A stretch of DNA of 64,000 nucleotides, from assembly GCF_030056705.1 (NCBI RefSeq), contig NZ_JASHIC010000026.1, forward strand, positions 1 through 64,000, read 5' to 3'. This stretch comes from Flectobacillus longus (GTDB lineage: Bacteria > Bacteroidota > Bacteroidia > Cytophagales > Spirosomataceae). The translations under genes were made by a program, and so were the position numbers. The notes under the pieces were generated by a model. It searched no databases. It was not told the origin of the DNA and saw only the letters and a program-made list of their open reading frames with translations. Of the stretch, positions 16,383 to 25,579 are shown in pieces (position 1 is the stretch's first letter; every line of letters begins with the position of its first letter).

Positions 16383-19300
16383 GAATTAATCCTTCGAATT
16401 ATGCGGTTTACGATGTGTCAGGCCATCATAATTATGGTGTTCACAGGAATTATTCACGCCCATGTAAATCTTGCACAAGGTGTTCTAAATCAGAATATTG
16501 CCGTCAAGGTAGAGAACGTGAAATTAAAGGCTGCTTTAACGCAACTAGAGAAAGAAGCGAAAGTGAAGTTTGTATATAGCAGTAGCCAAATCAATATCAA
16601 TCAAATTGTTTCTATTAACTCTTCAAAAGAAACCTTAGGGAGTGCTTTAGAGGTACTTTTAAAACCTCTAGGTATCAAATTTTCGGTTCAAGACAATCGT
16701 ATGATTATTTTGTCGAAGGTAGTAGACAACAATTTGAATTTATTAAAGGCAAACGGTTTACCCAACGCCCAAGCCGAAAGTAGCCAAGGAGAGGAAGTTA
16801 CAGGAACCGTGGTCGCTGCGGAATCTGGTGAGCCACTTATTGGGGTTTCGGTGACAGCCAAAGGCACGCCTTTTGGAACAATTACTGATGAAAAAGGTAG
16901 ATTTAGAGTCATGGCGAAAAAAGGCTATGTGCTACTATTTACCTACGTAGGCTACGAATCGTATAGTGTTACCGTTGGAAACGCGACCAATATCAAAGTT
17001 TCGTTGAAACAAGCACTTCGTTCACTAGACGAGGTAGTGGTAATTGGTTATGGTACTTCTTCAAAAAGAATCAATACTGGTTCGGTGACGTCGATTACTT
17101 CTGCAGAAATCGGCAAACAGCCAGTATCAAACGTATTAGCTGCTTTGCCAGGTCGTATTGCTGGTGCTCAGATTGCTCAAAACAATGGTTTACCAGGAAG
17201 TGCTGTCCAAATTCAAATTCGTGGTCAGGGGTCATTGTCATCAGGAACAATTCCTTTGTACGTGATTGATGGTGTTCCGTTTACCAATTTTAATGGTGGT
17301 AGCCCCGCAACTGATAACCTCAATGCTTTCGGTATTTCAGGTGCTAATGGCGGTATTAGTCCATTTAGCATGATTAATCCCAACGATATTGAGCGAATTG
17401 ATATTTTGAAAGATGCCGATGCAACGGCTATTTATGGTTCTCGTGGAGCGAACGGTGTGGTATTGATTACGACTAAAAGAGGACAATCTGGCAAAACAAA
17501 ATTTGATGTAAACGCTTCAAGTGGTTTTACAGAATTGAACCGCTTTATTCCGATGTTGAGCCCTGATCAATATTACGACCTCAGAACACAGGCATTCAAA
17601 AACGACGGTGTTACGCCCAATACCAGCAATGCCCCAGACTTGACAGTGTGGGACAGAACCAAAACTACCGACTGGCAAAAGTATTTCTTGGGAGGTACTG
17701 GTAAAGTTAACGATGTCCAAACGTCATTGTCTGGTGGTGATGCTTTTACCAAATTTATGTTCAATTTGGGATACCGCAACGAAACTACAATTTTCCCTGG
17801 TGATTACTCAAGCACAAGATTTTCGAGTAGATTGAATCTCGACCATAGTACCAGAAATAAGAAATTGAATTTTACCTTAGCGTTAAGTTATTCTAAAGAT
17901 AAAACAAATTTGCCTCAAAGTGATTTGACTTCGGTGTATAACCTTCCTCCGAATTTACCTTTGTACGACGCCAATGGAAAGATGTTTTGGTCGAACAACT
18001 TCACCAATCCACTCTCAACTTTGATGCGTCAGAACAATGCTAACACGTCTAATTTGATTAGTAATGCAACCGTTCGTTATAATGTTACAAAAGGCTTAAA
18101 CTTAAAGGCAAATTTTGGATATACTATTACTGATTTAGAGCAGAAAAACTTGACGCCAGCCTCGGTGTTGAATCCATCGTCGAACCCAACCAGTACTTTA
18201 AACTTTGCGGACAATAAGGCTCAAAACTATATTATTGAACCTACAGCGGAGTATGTGAAAGAAATTGGTAAAGGCAAACTTTTGGCAGTAGTGGGTGCAA
18301 GCTGGCAACATAATACCTCAAACGGGTTTTCGTTAACTGCAACTAACTATAGTACAGAGGCGTTGTTGAATACCCTTTCGGGTGCTGGATTAGTAACGGT
18401 AAACTACAACAATATTGTTGAGTACAAGTACAATGCAATTTTTGGACGTGTAAATTATGATTGGCAAGGCAAATATTTTGTCAATGCTACCTTCCGTCGT
18501 GATGGTTCTTCTCGTTTTGGGCCAAATAATCGCTTTGGTAATTTTGGCGCTTTGGGTGCTGCTTGGGTATTCTCACAAGAAGATTTTGCTAAAAGTATCC
18601 CAGCTTTGAGCTTTGGTAAACTACGTGCGAGTTATGGTACAAACGGTAACGACCAAATTTCTAACTATTTGTATTTGCCATTGTATAGTACTTCGACAAC
18701 CTATTTGAGCAATCCTTCGTTGGTGCCAACAACCTTACCAAATGCAGATATTCAATGGGAAACAACTAAAAAGTTTGAAGCAGCTTTAGAATTAGGTTTC
18801 TTGAAAGACAAAGTTTTGTTTACCGCAGAATATTACAACAACCGTTCAGGAAATCAAATTGCTTATTTGAGACTACCAACGCAAAGTGGTTATAATGCTA
18901 TTCAAGCTAACTTACCAGCGTTGATTGAAAATAGTGGTTGGGAATTTGAAGTAAATACGACCAATATCTCTCGTGGTGATTGGAAATGGACAACTACTTT
19001 CAACATTACTTTACCACAAAACAAATTGTTGAAATTTGATGGCTTGGAAAATACTTTTTCGAGTAGCTCGTATATTATTGGTCAGCCTATCAACTTTACC
19101 CGAGTATTGCATTATTTAGGCGTAGATCCTAAAACGGGAGCGGCTCAGTACGAAGACATCAATAAAGACGGTGTTGTTGATTTTAACGACAGATATGTAG
19201 CCAAAATCGGAACCCCATATTATGGAGGTTTGGGTAACTCTGTATCATACAAAGGATTCCAATTTGATATTTTCTTCCAATTCAACCATCGTTTCGGACA

Positions 19301-19727
19301 AACCAATATCATCAATACAAGACCAGGGGCGTTGACTAACCAAAATGCTTCGTATTTGAATATTTGGAAACAAGAAGGAGACATTACTACTATTCCAGGT
19401 GCATCGGCTACTGCTGGAACTGCTATTGCCAACTCTTACAATTTCTTTAGTTCGTCGGATGCTTTTTGGGGAGATGCTTCTTATTTGAAAATGCGCTCTG
19501 CAAGTGTTTCATACCAGTTTCCGAGTCAAATAGCCAAAGCTATTGGTATGACCAACTTTCGTGTGTTTGTTCAAGGACAAAACTTGTTTACTTGGTCAAA
19601 AAACAAATATATTTTGGATACAGAAACACAAGTTTCGGGTGGACCGACTGGTTTGGGAACAGGAACAATTGGGCAAGTATTGCCTCCACTTAGAACCATC
19701 ATGTTAGGACTTAACTGCTCATTTTAA
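16359..19727 (+). CDS. SusC-family TonB-dependent outer-membrane transporter 1 (with STN domain)
   Basis: Protein of 1122 residues. N-terminal signal (about 1-40), STN signalling domain (about 45-120, NIAVKVENVKLKAALTQLEK ... MIILSK), carboxypeptidase-regulatory-like domain (148-215), TonB-box-like LDEVVVIGYG (223-232), plug with IRGQGSLSSG and DATAIYGSRGANGVVLITTK, then the barrel ending in an aromatic C-terminus (LGLNCSF). The STN domain pairs it with the FecR/ECF proteins encoded upstream. SusD1 follows after 11 bases. No carbohydrate enzyme lies nearby; the downstream genes are thioredoxin-like proteins and a peptidase, so the cargo may be a peptide rather than a glycan (as for RagAB). 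Confidence 0.93.
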   Translation: MTENYRIKELILRIMRFTMCQAIIIMVFTGIIHAHVNLAQGVLNQNIAVKVENVKLKAALTQLEKEAKVKFVYSSSQININQIVSINSSKETLGSALEVLLKPLGIKFSVQDNRMIILSKVVDNNLNLLKANGLPNAQAESSQGEEVTGTVVAAESGEPLIGVSVTAKGTPFGTITDEKGRFRVMAKKGYVLLFTYVGYESYSVTVGNATNIKVSLKQALRSLDEVVVIGYGTSSKRINTGSVTSITSAEIGKQPVSNVLAALPGRIAGAQIAQNNGLPGSAVQIQIRGQGSLSSGTIPLYVIDGVPFTNFNGGSPATDNLNAFGISGANGGISPFSMINPNDIERIDILKDADATAIYGSRGANGVVLITTKRGQSGKTKFDVNASSGFTELNRFIPMLSPDQYYDLRTQAFKNDGVTPNTSNAPDLTVWDRTKTTDWQKYFLGGTGKVNDVQTSLSGGDAFTKFMFNLGYRNETTIFPGDYSSTRFSSRLNLDHSTRNKKLNFTLALSYSKDKTNLPQSDLTSVYNLPPNLPLYDANGKMFWSNNFTNPLSTLMRQNNANTSNLISNATVRYNVTKGLNLKANFGYTITDLEQKNLTPASVLNPSSNPTSTLNFADNKAQNYIIEPTAEYVKEIGKGKLLAVVGASWQHNTSNGFSLTATNYSTEALLNTLSGAGLVTVNYNNIVEYKYNAIFGRVNYDWQGKYFVNATFRRDGSSRFGPNNRFGNFGALGAAWVFSQEDFAKSIPALSFGKLRASYGTNGNDQISNYLYLPLYSTSTTYLSNPSLVPTTLPNADIQWETTKKFEAALELGFLKDKVLFTAEYYNNRSGNQIAYLRLPTQSGYNAIQANLPALIENSGWEFEVNTTNISRGDWKWTTTFNITLPQNKLLKFDGLENTFSSSSYIIGQPINFTRVLHYLGVDPKTGAAQYEDINKDGVVDFNDRYVAKIGTPYYGGLGNSVSYKGFQFDIFFQFNHRFGQTNIINTRPGALTNQNASYLNIWKQEGDITTIPGASATAGTAIANSYNFFSSSDAFWGDASYLKMRSASVSYQFPSQIAKAIGMTNFRVFVQGQNLFTWSKNKYILDTETQVSGGPTGLGTGTIGQVLPPLRTIMLGLNCSF

Positions 19728-19738
19728 TTGAATTTACT

Positions 19739-21112
19739 ATGATTAATATACATAAATTTAAAAGTGGATTTTGGGCATCAGCCATCGCTATTTCGACTTT
19801 GTTTAGCTCATGCGAGTCGTTTGTCGATTTGGGTGCGCCACCGACACAAGTGGTATCGCAGGATGTTTTCAAAGCCGATGCCACAGCTACCAGTGCAGTA
19901 CTAGGTTTGTATTCAATCGGTAACATGACAAGCTTTGTGCAGGCAAGCACTTTTTACCCAGGCTTATCAGCAGATGATATTCAGTACAATACCGTGAATG
20001 CGTCTTATGATGAATTTGAAAATAATGCTTTAACCAATACCAATTCTCTGGTAGAAAACTCGATTTGGTATATTGCGTATCAACAAATCAAAAATACCAA
20101 TAATGCAATTTACGGATTGAATCAATCTCAAACGTTGACGCCATCCTTGAAAGACCAATTGTTGGGAGAAGCAAAGTTTGTTCGTGCTTTGACTTATTTC
20201 TACCTAGTCAATTTGTTCGGAGATGTGCCAATGCCATTAACTCCTGACGCAGATTATGCAACGAATGCGACTTTGCCTAGAACGCCTGCGGCTGATGTTT
20301 GGAAACAAATTATTACCGATTTGAAAGAAGCACAAGCGCAACTTCCTGCCACTTATGCTGGAACGTTTAAGGCTAGAGCCAATAAATATGCCGCTTCGAC
20401 TTTGCTGGCAAGAGCGTATTTGTACACAAAAGACTGGGCAAATGCGGAAACTAGCGCTACCTCGGTGATTAGTTCACAAGCCTATACATTGCCAGCTTTG
20501 GCAGATGTATTTGTGAATACGAGTAACGAAATTATTTGGCAACAGGCTAATGCTTCAGGAGTATCAACTTTCGGAGGCAATTTCTTGGCTGCTTCTGGTG
20601 TGATTCCAGCTTTTACTTTAGTAGATACTCTGTATAAGTCTTTTGAGGATGTCGATTTAAGAAAAACTAACTGGACAGGTGTTACGACTGTTGGTGGTGT
20701 AAAATATTACTTTATCAATAAGTACAAAGTAAGAACAGGTACAGGAAATGAATACAACGTAGGTTTGCGTTTTGCAGAATTGTATTTAATTGATGCGGAG
20801 GCTAAAGCGCAACAAGGTAAAATCGCTGAAGCAAAAGCCGACGTAGATATTATTCGTAAAAGAGCAGGATTAGCCGCTTTGACGAGTACTATTACCAAAG
20901 ACCAATTGTTATTGGCAATTGAAAAAGAGAGAAAGTTAGAGTTATTTGGTGAATGGGGACATCGTTGGCTTGATTTGAAACGTACAGGTCGTGCTGATGC
21001 TGTTTTGGGAGGAATTAGAAAAAGTACTTGGAAATCGACCGCAGTATTGTACCCAATTCCAGAAAACCAGCGTGCTGCCAACAAAAACCTAACTCAAAAC
21101 CCAGGGTACTAG
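19739..21112 (+). CDS. SusD/RagB-family surface lipoprotein 1
   Basis: Protein of 457 residues with a lipobox (LFSSC, Cys near 22). TPR-like helices form the N-terminal half (FVRALTYFYLVNLFGDVPM is the hallmark segment, and LPRTPAADVW follows). The C-terminal RagB/SusD segment contains RFAELYLIDAEAKAQQGK, IEKERKLELFGEWGHRWLDL and YPIPENQRAANKNLTQNPGY. It forms the lid of SusC1. It is close to the mean size for peptide-type SusD/RagB proteins and smaller than SusD2 (575 residues). Confidence 0.93.
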   Translation: MINIHKFKSGFWASAIAISTLFSSCESFVDLGAPPTQVVSQDVFKADATATSAVLGLYSIGNMTSFVQASTFYPGLSADDIQYNTVNASYDEFENNALTNTNSLVENSIWYIAYQQIKNTNNAIYGLNQSQTLTPSLKDQLLGEAKFVRALTYFYLVNLFGDVPMPLTPDADYATNATLPRTPAADVWKQIITDLKEAQAQLPATYAGTFKARANKYAASTLLARAYLYTKDWANAETSATSVISSQAYTLPALADVFVNTSNEIIWQQANASGVSTFGGNFLAASGVIPAFTLVDTLYKSFEDVDLRKTNWTGVTTVGGVKYYFINKYKVRTGTGNEYNVGLRFAELYLIDAEAKAQQGKIAEAKADVDIIRKRAGLAALTSTITKDQLLLAIEKERKLELFGEWGHRWLDLKRTGRADAVLGGIRKSTWKSTAVLYPIPENQRAANKNLTQNPGY

Positions 21113-21302
21113 GTGCTGATGTAGAATGGTGAGTTAGTAGTATATCCATTTCGGATATCGGATGTTGGATTGCGGAAGTATAACCTACTTTTTTTACCCC
21201 AAAAAATGAAGGTACTTTCAGTATTTCCGCAATCAACAATCCTAAATCCGCAATTGTTTGTAACCTTTCAAATAGGTCTAACTCACAATTCCGCACTAAT
21301 AT
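21113..21302 (+). repeat. R2 repeat, copy b (downstream of susD1)
   Basis: Outer arms AGGTGCTGATGTAGAATGG and AACTCACAATTCCGCACTA; inner arms GGATTGCGGAAGT and TATTTCCGCAATCAACAATCC. It starts directly after the susD1 stop codon and fills the gap to the TlpA-like gene. Confidence 0.7.
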
Positions 21303-21368
21303 TCCATGATACCTATTCTTGTTTCAGAGATGTTTTGTAATTTTCTTTTTGAAACAAGAATAGGATTT

Positions 21369-22478
21369 ATGAAAAATTTTGGAAATGCTTTGTTGTGGCT
21401 ACTTTGGGTCAGTTCAACCGTTTTGGGACAGAAACAACATGAACAAACCCCAAAGTATCAGATTAGTGGTAAAATAGAAGGGCTCAAAAAACGAAAAGTC
21501 TTTTTAAAAAGCTATTTCCACGAAAAGGAAATCATTGACTCTGTTTTCTCACAAGATGGAAGTTTTCGCTTTCAAGGAAAATTAGCATATCCTCAAACTT
21601 TCACACTATATCTTAGTCCCATGACGGACGAACGAAAAATAGTGGTACAGGCTGGGAATATGCTGGTAACCGCAAAAGCAGGCGATTTGGAACATGCTCA
21701 AATACAAGGTTCAAGTGCCAATGATGACATGGATATTTATCAAGAACAGATAAAACTGGGACGAAAATTTGCCAAAGGAGTCAGCGCAGTGGAGTCAGAT
21801 AATACGCTGACATCCACCGAAAAGCAAAGAAAGATATATGGCATTTTTACCAAAGTGGAATCTTTTTATGACAGCGTGACTACCGAATTTGTAAAATCTC
21901 ATCCCAATTCGATCGTAAGTGCGATGGTTATCAAGTCTAGGTTTATACAGGCAAATAATGAAGCCAAAGCCCGTGAGAGTTTTGAGGTTTTGACAGATGT
22001 TGTGAAGAAATCATTTTATGGAAAAACGATTCAATCTTATTTGTATGAAAATGAAAAAGTGAGTGTTGGCAAAATAGCCGCTGAAATTACGATACGGGAT
22101 GTAAACGGAAATCCATTCCAATTATCGTCGTTGCAAGGAAAGTTTGTGCTCATTGACTTTTGGGCTAGTTGGTGCGGACCTTGTCGCCAAGAAAACCCCA
22201 ATTTGGTACAAATGTATCAAGCGTTCAGAGAAAAGGATTTTGAGATTGTTGGCGTTTCGATTGATGATAACATAAAGAGTTGGACAAAGGCCATAGAGAC
22301 GGATTCGCTCGAATGGAAACAGGTTTGCGATGGAAATGGGATGGAAGGAGAAGTAGCTAAACGCTATTTCATCTCGGCGATTCCTACTAACTTTTTGCTA
22401 GATAAAAGGGGCAAAATTATTGCCAAAAATTTAAGAGGCGAAGAGCTCAAAAAAGCATTAGATTATTTTATTAAATAG
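21369..22478 (+). CDS. TlpA-like thiol:disulfide oxidoreductase with DUF4369 domain, copy 1
   Basis: About 369 residues; start at ATG 21369 gives a proper signal peptide (ending near VLGQ). N-terminal beta-rich DUF4369 domain (YQISGKIEGLKKRKVFLKS), a helical middle, and a C-terminal AhpC/TSA-thioredoxin domain with the redox motif WASWCGPCRQEN and the cis-Pro loop ISAIPTNFLLD. It is periplasmic and reduces disulfides or maturing substrates. It is a tandem paralogue of 22681-23805, separated by repeat R2; the DsbD-like protein at 25580 could supply its electrons. Confidence 0.85.
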   Translation: MKNFGNALLWLLWVSSTVLGQKQHEQTPKYQISGKIEGLKKRKVFLKSYFHEKEIIDSVFSQDGSFRFQGKLAYPQTFTLYLSPMTDERKIVVQAGNMLVTAKAGDLEHAQIQGSSANDDMDIYQEQIKLGRKFAKGVSAVESDNTLTSTEKQRKIYGIFTKVESFYDSVTTEFVKSHPNSIVSAMVIKSRFIQANNEAKARESFEVLTDVVKKSFYGKTIQSYLYENEKVSVGKIAAEITIRDVNGNPFQLSSLQGKFVLIDFWASWCGPCRQENPNLVQMYQAFREKDFEIVGVSIDDNIKSWTKAIETDSLEWKQVCDGNGMEGEVAKRYFISAIPTNFLLDKRGKIIAKNLRGEELKKALDYFIK

Positions 22479-22499
22479 ACAAAATTATGAAGTTGGGGC

Positions 22500-22660
22500 G
22501 ATACTATTAGGTAGGAGTGCTGAAACTGTTTATTTGGGATATCGGATTTTGGATTTCGGAAGTGTAAGCTTCTATATTTCCGAAATCAGAAATCCCAAAT
22601 CTGAAATTGTTTGAAATCCTTCGTACACTACTAACTCACAACTCATAATTCATCATTTTC
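22500..22660 (+). repeat. R2 repeat, copy c (between the TlpA-like genes)
   Basis: GGAGTGCTGAAACTG ... GGATTTCGGAAGTG ... TTTCCGAAATC ... CCTTCGTACACTACTAACTC then ACAACTCATAATTCATC. The GATTTCGGAA/TTCCGAAATC arms can form a hairpin. Confidence 0.7.
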
Positions 22661-22680
22661 AAAGTTTAACCAATTCTTTT

Positions 22681-23805
22681 ATGAAAAAAATAGTATTGGC
22701 AATGAGCATCAGTATGCTCGCTGTCACAGGGCTTTTTGCGCAAAAAAAAGCTGTAGCTACCGAAAAATACCATATTTCTGGTAAAATCTCAGGTCTTAAA
22801 AATGAGAAAGTGTATTTGTCTACTTACAACGGGAAAGGCTTTGACATAGATTCATTGATTAGCCCAGATGGAACTTTTACCTTTCAAGGAGAAATCAAAC
22901 ACCCTGCGATTTACAATCTATATCTAGTTCCTAAAAAAGAGAGTGCTCGAATTTTTGTTCAAAGTGGAAAGATTACGGTTGTTGCCCAAAAAGACTCTAT
23001 TGGTAAAGCCACGGTAAAAGGATCAAAAATTCATGAAGATTGGATGATTCACCGTAAACAAATGGAAGGCGCTCATGCATTAATGGGTAAGGCTGATAAA
23101 ATGTTTTGGGAAACAAGACAAAACAAAACGCCTGATAGTTTGGCTATTAGAGAAAAAGCTAGCAAACTCTTCCGTCAAGGTGAAAGTTACGCTGACAGTG
23201 TTTGTAAGCAATATATTACTACTCGCCCCACTTCATTGATTAGTCCTTTTATTATTTACAGCTATTTTACAAGACCAGGTTCAGAGGAAAAAGCCAAAGA
23301 ATATTTTAATTATTTAGCGAAAAATGCGAAGGATTCCTTTTACGGACAAGAAGTAAAAACCTTTTTGGATAAAGCAGCCAAAGTAGATGTGGGTCGTATG
23401 GCACCTGTGTTTACCATGGCAGATTCAACAGGTAAAGCCTTCAATTTAGCGTCTTTGAAAGGTAAATATGTGCTGGTAGACTTCTGGGCTAGCTGGTGTG
23501 GACCATGTCGTAAAGAGAACCCGAATGTTGTGAAGGCGTATAACCAATACCGTGATAAAAACTTTGAAATCGTAGGGGTTTCTTTAGACGATAAAAAAGC
23601 CAATTGGATGAAAGCAATTGATGCCGATAAACTCACATGGATTCATGTTTCTGACCTAAAAGGCTGGCAAAATGAGGCGGCTAAAATGTATGCAGTAGCA
23701 GCAGTACCAATGAATTTTTTGCTAGATAAAAACGGTAAAATTATCGCCAAAAACTTACGTGGTGAAGATTTAGAGAAAAAACTAGCTGAGTTAGTGAAAG
23801 AATAA
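22681..23805 (+). CDS. TlpA-like thiol:disulfide oxidoreductase with DUF4369 domain, copy 2
   Basis: 374 residues with signal peptide (MKKIVLAMSISMLAVTGLFA), DUF4369 domain (YHISGKISGLKNEKVYLST) and thioredoxin domain with WASWCGPCRKEN and VAAVPMNFLLD. Same architecture as the gene before it; the closing segment DKNGKIIAKNLRGEDLEK is almost identical to DKRGKIIAKNLRGEELKK in copy 1, so the pair arose by tandem duplication. Together with the DsbD-like and cysteine-synthase-like genes it makes the region around SusCD1 rich in thiol functions. Confidence 0.87.
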   Translation: MKKIVLAMSISMLAVTGLFAQKKAVATEKYHISGKISGLKNEKVYLSTYNGKGFDIDSLISPDGTFTFQGEIKHPAIYNLYLVPKKESARIFVQSGKITVVAQKDSIGKATVKGSKIHEDWMIHRKQMEGAHALMGKADKMFWETRQNKTPDSLAIREKASKLFRQGESYADSVCKQYITTRPTSLISPFIIYSYFTRPGSEEKAKEYFNYLAKNAKDSFYGQEVKTFLDKAAKVDVGRMAPVFTMADSTGKAFNLASLKGKYVLVDFWASWCGPCRKENPNVVKAYNQYRDKNFEIVGVSLDDKKANWMKAIDADKLTWIHVSDLKGWQNEAAKMYAVAAVPMNFLLDKNGKIIAKNLRGEDLEKKLAELVKE

Positions 23806-23982
23806 AACTAAAAAGGTAAAGTGTTGTAAGTCAAGTATTAGGTGCTCATATACAATGCTTTATCCCTTTTTTTAAACCGTATGCAATAGGTGCTTGATTG
23901 GACGAACCTGACAATTAATCCTCTAAAATCAGATGAATAACACATTTGAGAAGTTTATTCATTGTACTGTTGCTACGGTTTA

Positions 23983-24153
23983 AGAGCATGTTTAAATTTT
24001 CTAGGTCATTAAAAATAAAAAAGTTTGTATTTATTTTTCTGAAATCCTGTTGTTTGAGCCGCAGGCGAGTTTAGGATTTCTTGACTTTCTTTTGTTACTT
24101 TTCTTGTGTCAAGACAAGAAAAGTAAGGGGTGGCAAATCGAAATGTCTTTTTT
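23983..24153 (+). repeat. R1 repeat, copy 3
   Basis: Nearly identical to copy 1 over about 150 bases (GAGCATGTTTAAATTTT at the left, GAGCCGCAGGCGAGTTTAGG in loop 1, TTACTTTTCTTG/CAAGAAAAGTAA stem 2). It is followed at once by the inverted copy 4. Confidence 0.85.
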
Positions 24154-24231
24154 AAAAGATAATAAATAATGTTTTAAAGCATAGTTTGAGATTATGAAGC
24201 TGTTTAAACTTTTCAAAAAACATATTTTATT

Positions 24232-24355
24232 GATTAATTCTTCGTCTTACTTTTTGTCTTGATACAAAAAGTAACAAAAAAATCAAGAATTTATAAACTC
24301 GCTTCGCTCAAACAGTATAAATTCATTGCTTACGCGAGCAAGTTTATGAAAGTTT
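24232..24355 (-). repeat. R1 repeat, copy 4, diverged and inverted
   Basis: Read on the minus strand it follows the R1 plan: stem 1 GAATTTATA/TATAAATTC (24287-24295 with 24316-24324) around GTTTGAGCGAAGCGAG, stem 2 TTACTTTTTGT/ACAAAAAGTAA (24247-24257 with 24264-24274). Both stems differ from copy 1 in sequence, yet pair perfectly. Confidence 0.7.
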
Positions 24356-24453
24356 AAACAGCTTCAGCTTCTAAATTAAAATAGACTATCATTTTCGATA
24401 AATTATCTGATATTACCCCAGTGCAACTATTCTTCTCATTACCTTTTTGAATT

Positions 24454-25524
24454 ATGCTTCCATCAACAATCAATCCTGCTATTAGTAAGGATTTACAAGA
24501 AAAATTTAATCACCTTTGGCATTTGGTGGGCAATACCCCCATGCTGGAGATTTTTTATACCTACAAAGGACAAAAACGCTCTTTGTATGTAAAATGTGAA
24601 CAATACAATCTCACAGGAAGTATCAAAGACCGAATGGCTTTGTATATCCTGCAAAAATCTTATGAGGAAGGCAAAATCAACCCTGACGACATTATTGTAG
24701 AAGCCACAAGCGGTAGTACAGGTATTTCATTTTGTGCTATTGGTCGAAGTCTCGGACATCCCGTACAAATCATTATGCCAGATTGGTTGAGTAAAGAACG
24801 AATGGATATTATTGCCAGTTTTGGAGCAGAAATCACCTTGATTTCGAAGGAAGAAGGAGGTTTTTTGGGCAGTATTCGACTTTCTGAAAAAATGGCAGCC
24901 TTGAACGATTCGGTGTTTTTACCAAGGCAATTTGCTAATACATACAATGCAGATGCGCATCAAATGACCACAGGGAAAGAGATTTGGTTACAACTGCAAA
25001 GCATAGATGTATCACCCGATGCCTTTGTGGCGGGCGTAGGTACTGGAGGTACTGTCATGGGAGTGGGTAGGTATCTAAAATCTCGAAATAGACATATCAA
25101 AGTACATCCTCTCGAACCTGCCGAGTCGCCAACACTTTCGGTGGGACGCAAAATTGGGTCACATCGTATTCAAGGAATTTCGGATGAGTTTATTCCCGAT
25201 ATTATTCGATTCGAAGAACTCGATGAACCCGTTCAGGCTAGTGATGGCGACTCGATTATTTTGGCGCAAAAGTTGGCTCGCCAACTAGGTTTGGCGGTAG
25301 GTATATCGTCGGGTGCTAACTTGATTGGCGCTATTAAGGTGCAAGATGAACTAGGAGAGGAGGCAAGAGTAGTAACGATTCTTTGTGATGATAACAAAAA
25401 GTATTTGAGCACAGATTTGATGCGTGAAGAACCCGTGAAAGATGGATACTTGTCGCCCGAAATAGAGTTTGTCAACTATCGCCCTATCAGTAGGTTGGCA
25501 TTTCCTTCTCCACGAATGGGTTAA
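24454..25524 (+). CDS. PLP-dependent cysteine synthase-family protein
   Basis: 356 residues, fold type II PLP enzyme. Lysine for the PLP Schiff base lies in TGSIKDRMA; phosphate-binding and substrate loops are EATSGSTGISF, GVGTGGTVMG and GISSGANLIGA. The asparagine of the usual VGNTPM motif is present near the N-terminus. It would make cysteine from O-acetylserine or perform a related beta-replacement; a cystathionine beta-synthase role without CBS domains is also possible. It lies alone after about 650 bases of repeats, 55 bases upstream of the DsbD-like gene. Confidence 0.85.
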   Translation: MLPSTINPAISKDLQEKFNHLWHLVGNTPMLEIFYTYKGQKRSLYVKCEQYNLTGSIKDRMALYILQKSYEEGKINPDDIIVEATSGSTGISFCAIGRSLGHPVQIIMPDWLSKERMDIIASFGAEITLISKEEGGFLGSIRLSEKMAALNDSVFLPRQFANTYNADAHQMTTGKEIWLQLQSIDVSPDAFVAGVGTGGTVMGVGRYLKSRNRHIKVHPLEPAESPTLSVGRKIGSHRIQGISDEFIPDIIRFEELDEPVQASDGDSIILAQKLARQLGLAVGISSGANLIGAIKVQDELGEEARVVTILCDDNKKYLSTDLMREEPVKDGYLSPEIEFVNYRPISRLAFPSPRMG

Positions 25525-25579
25525 CTAGCTTTTCTGAAAAAAAATCACTAAATCGTTCATTGATAAACCTTTATACACA

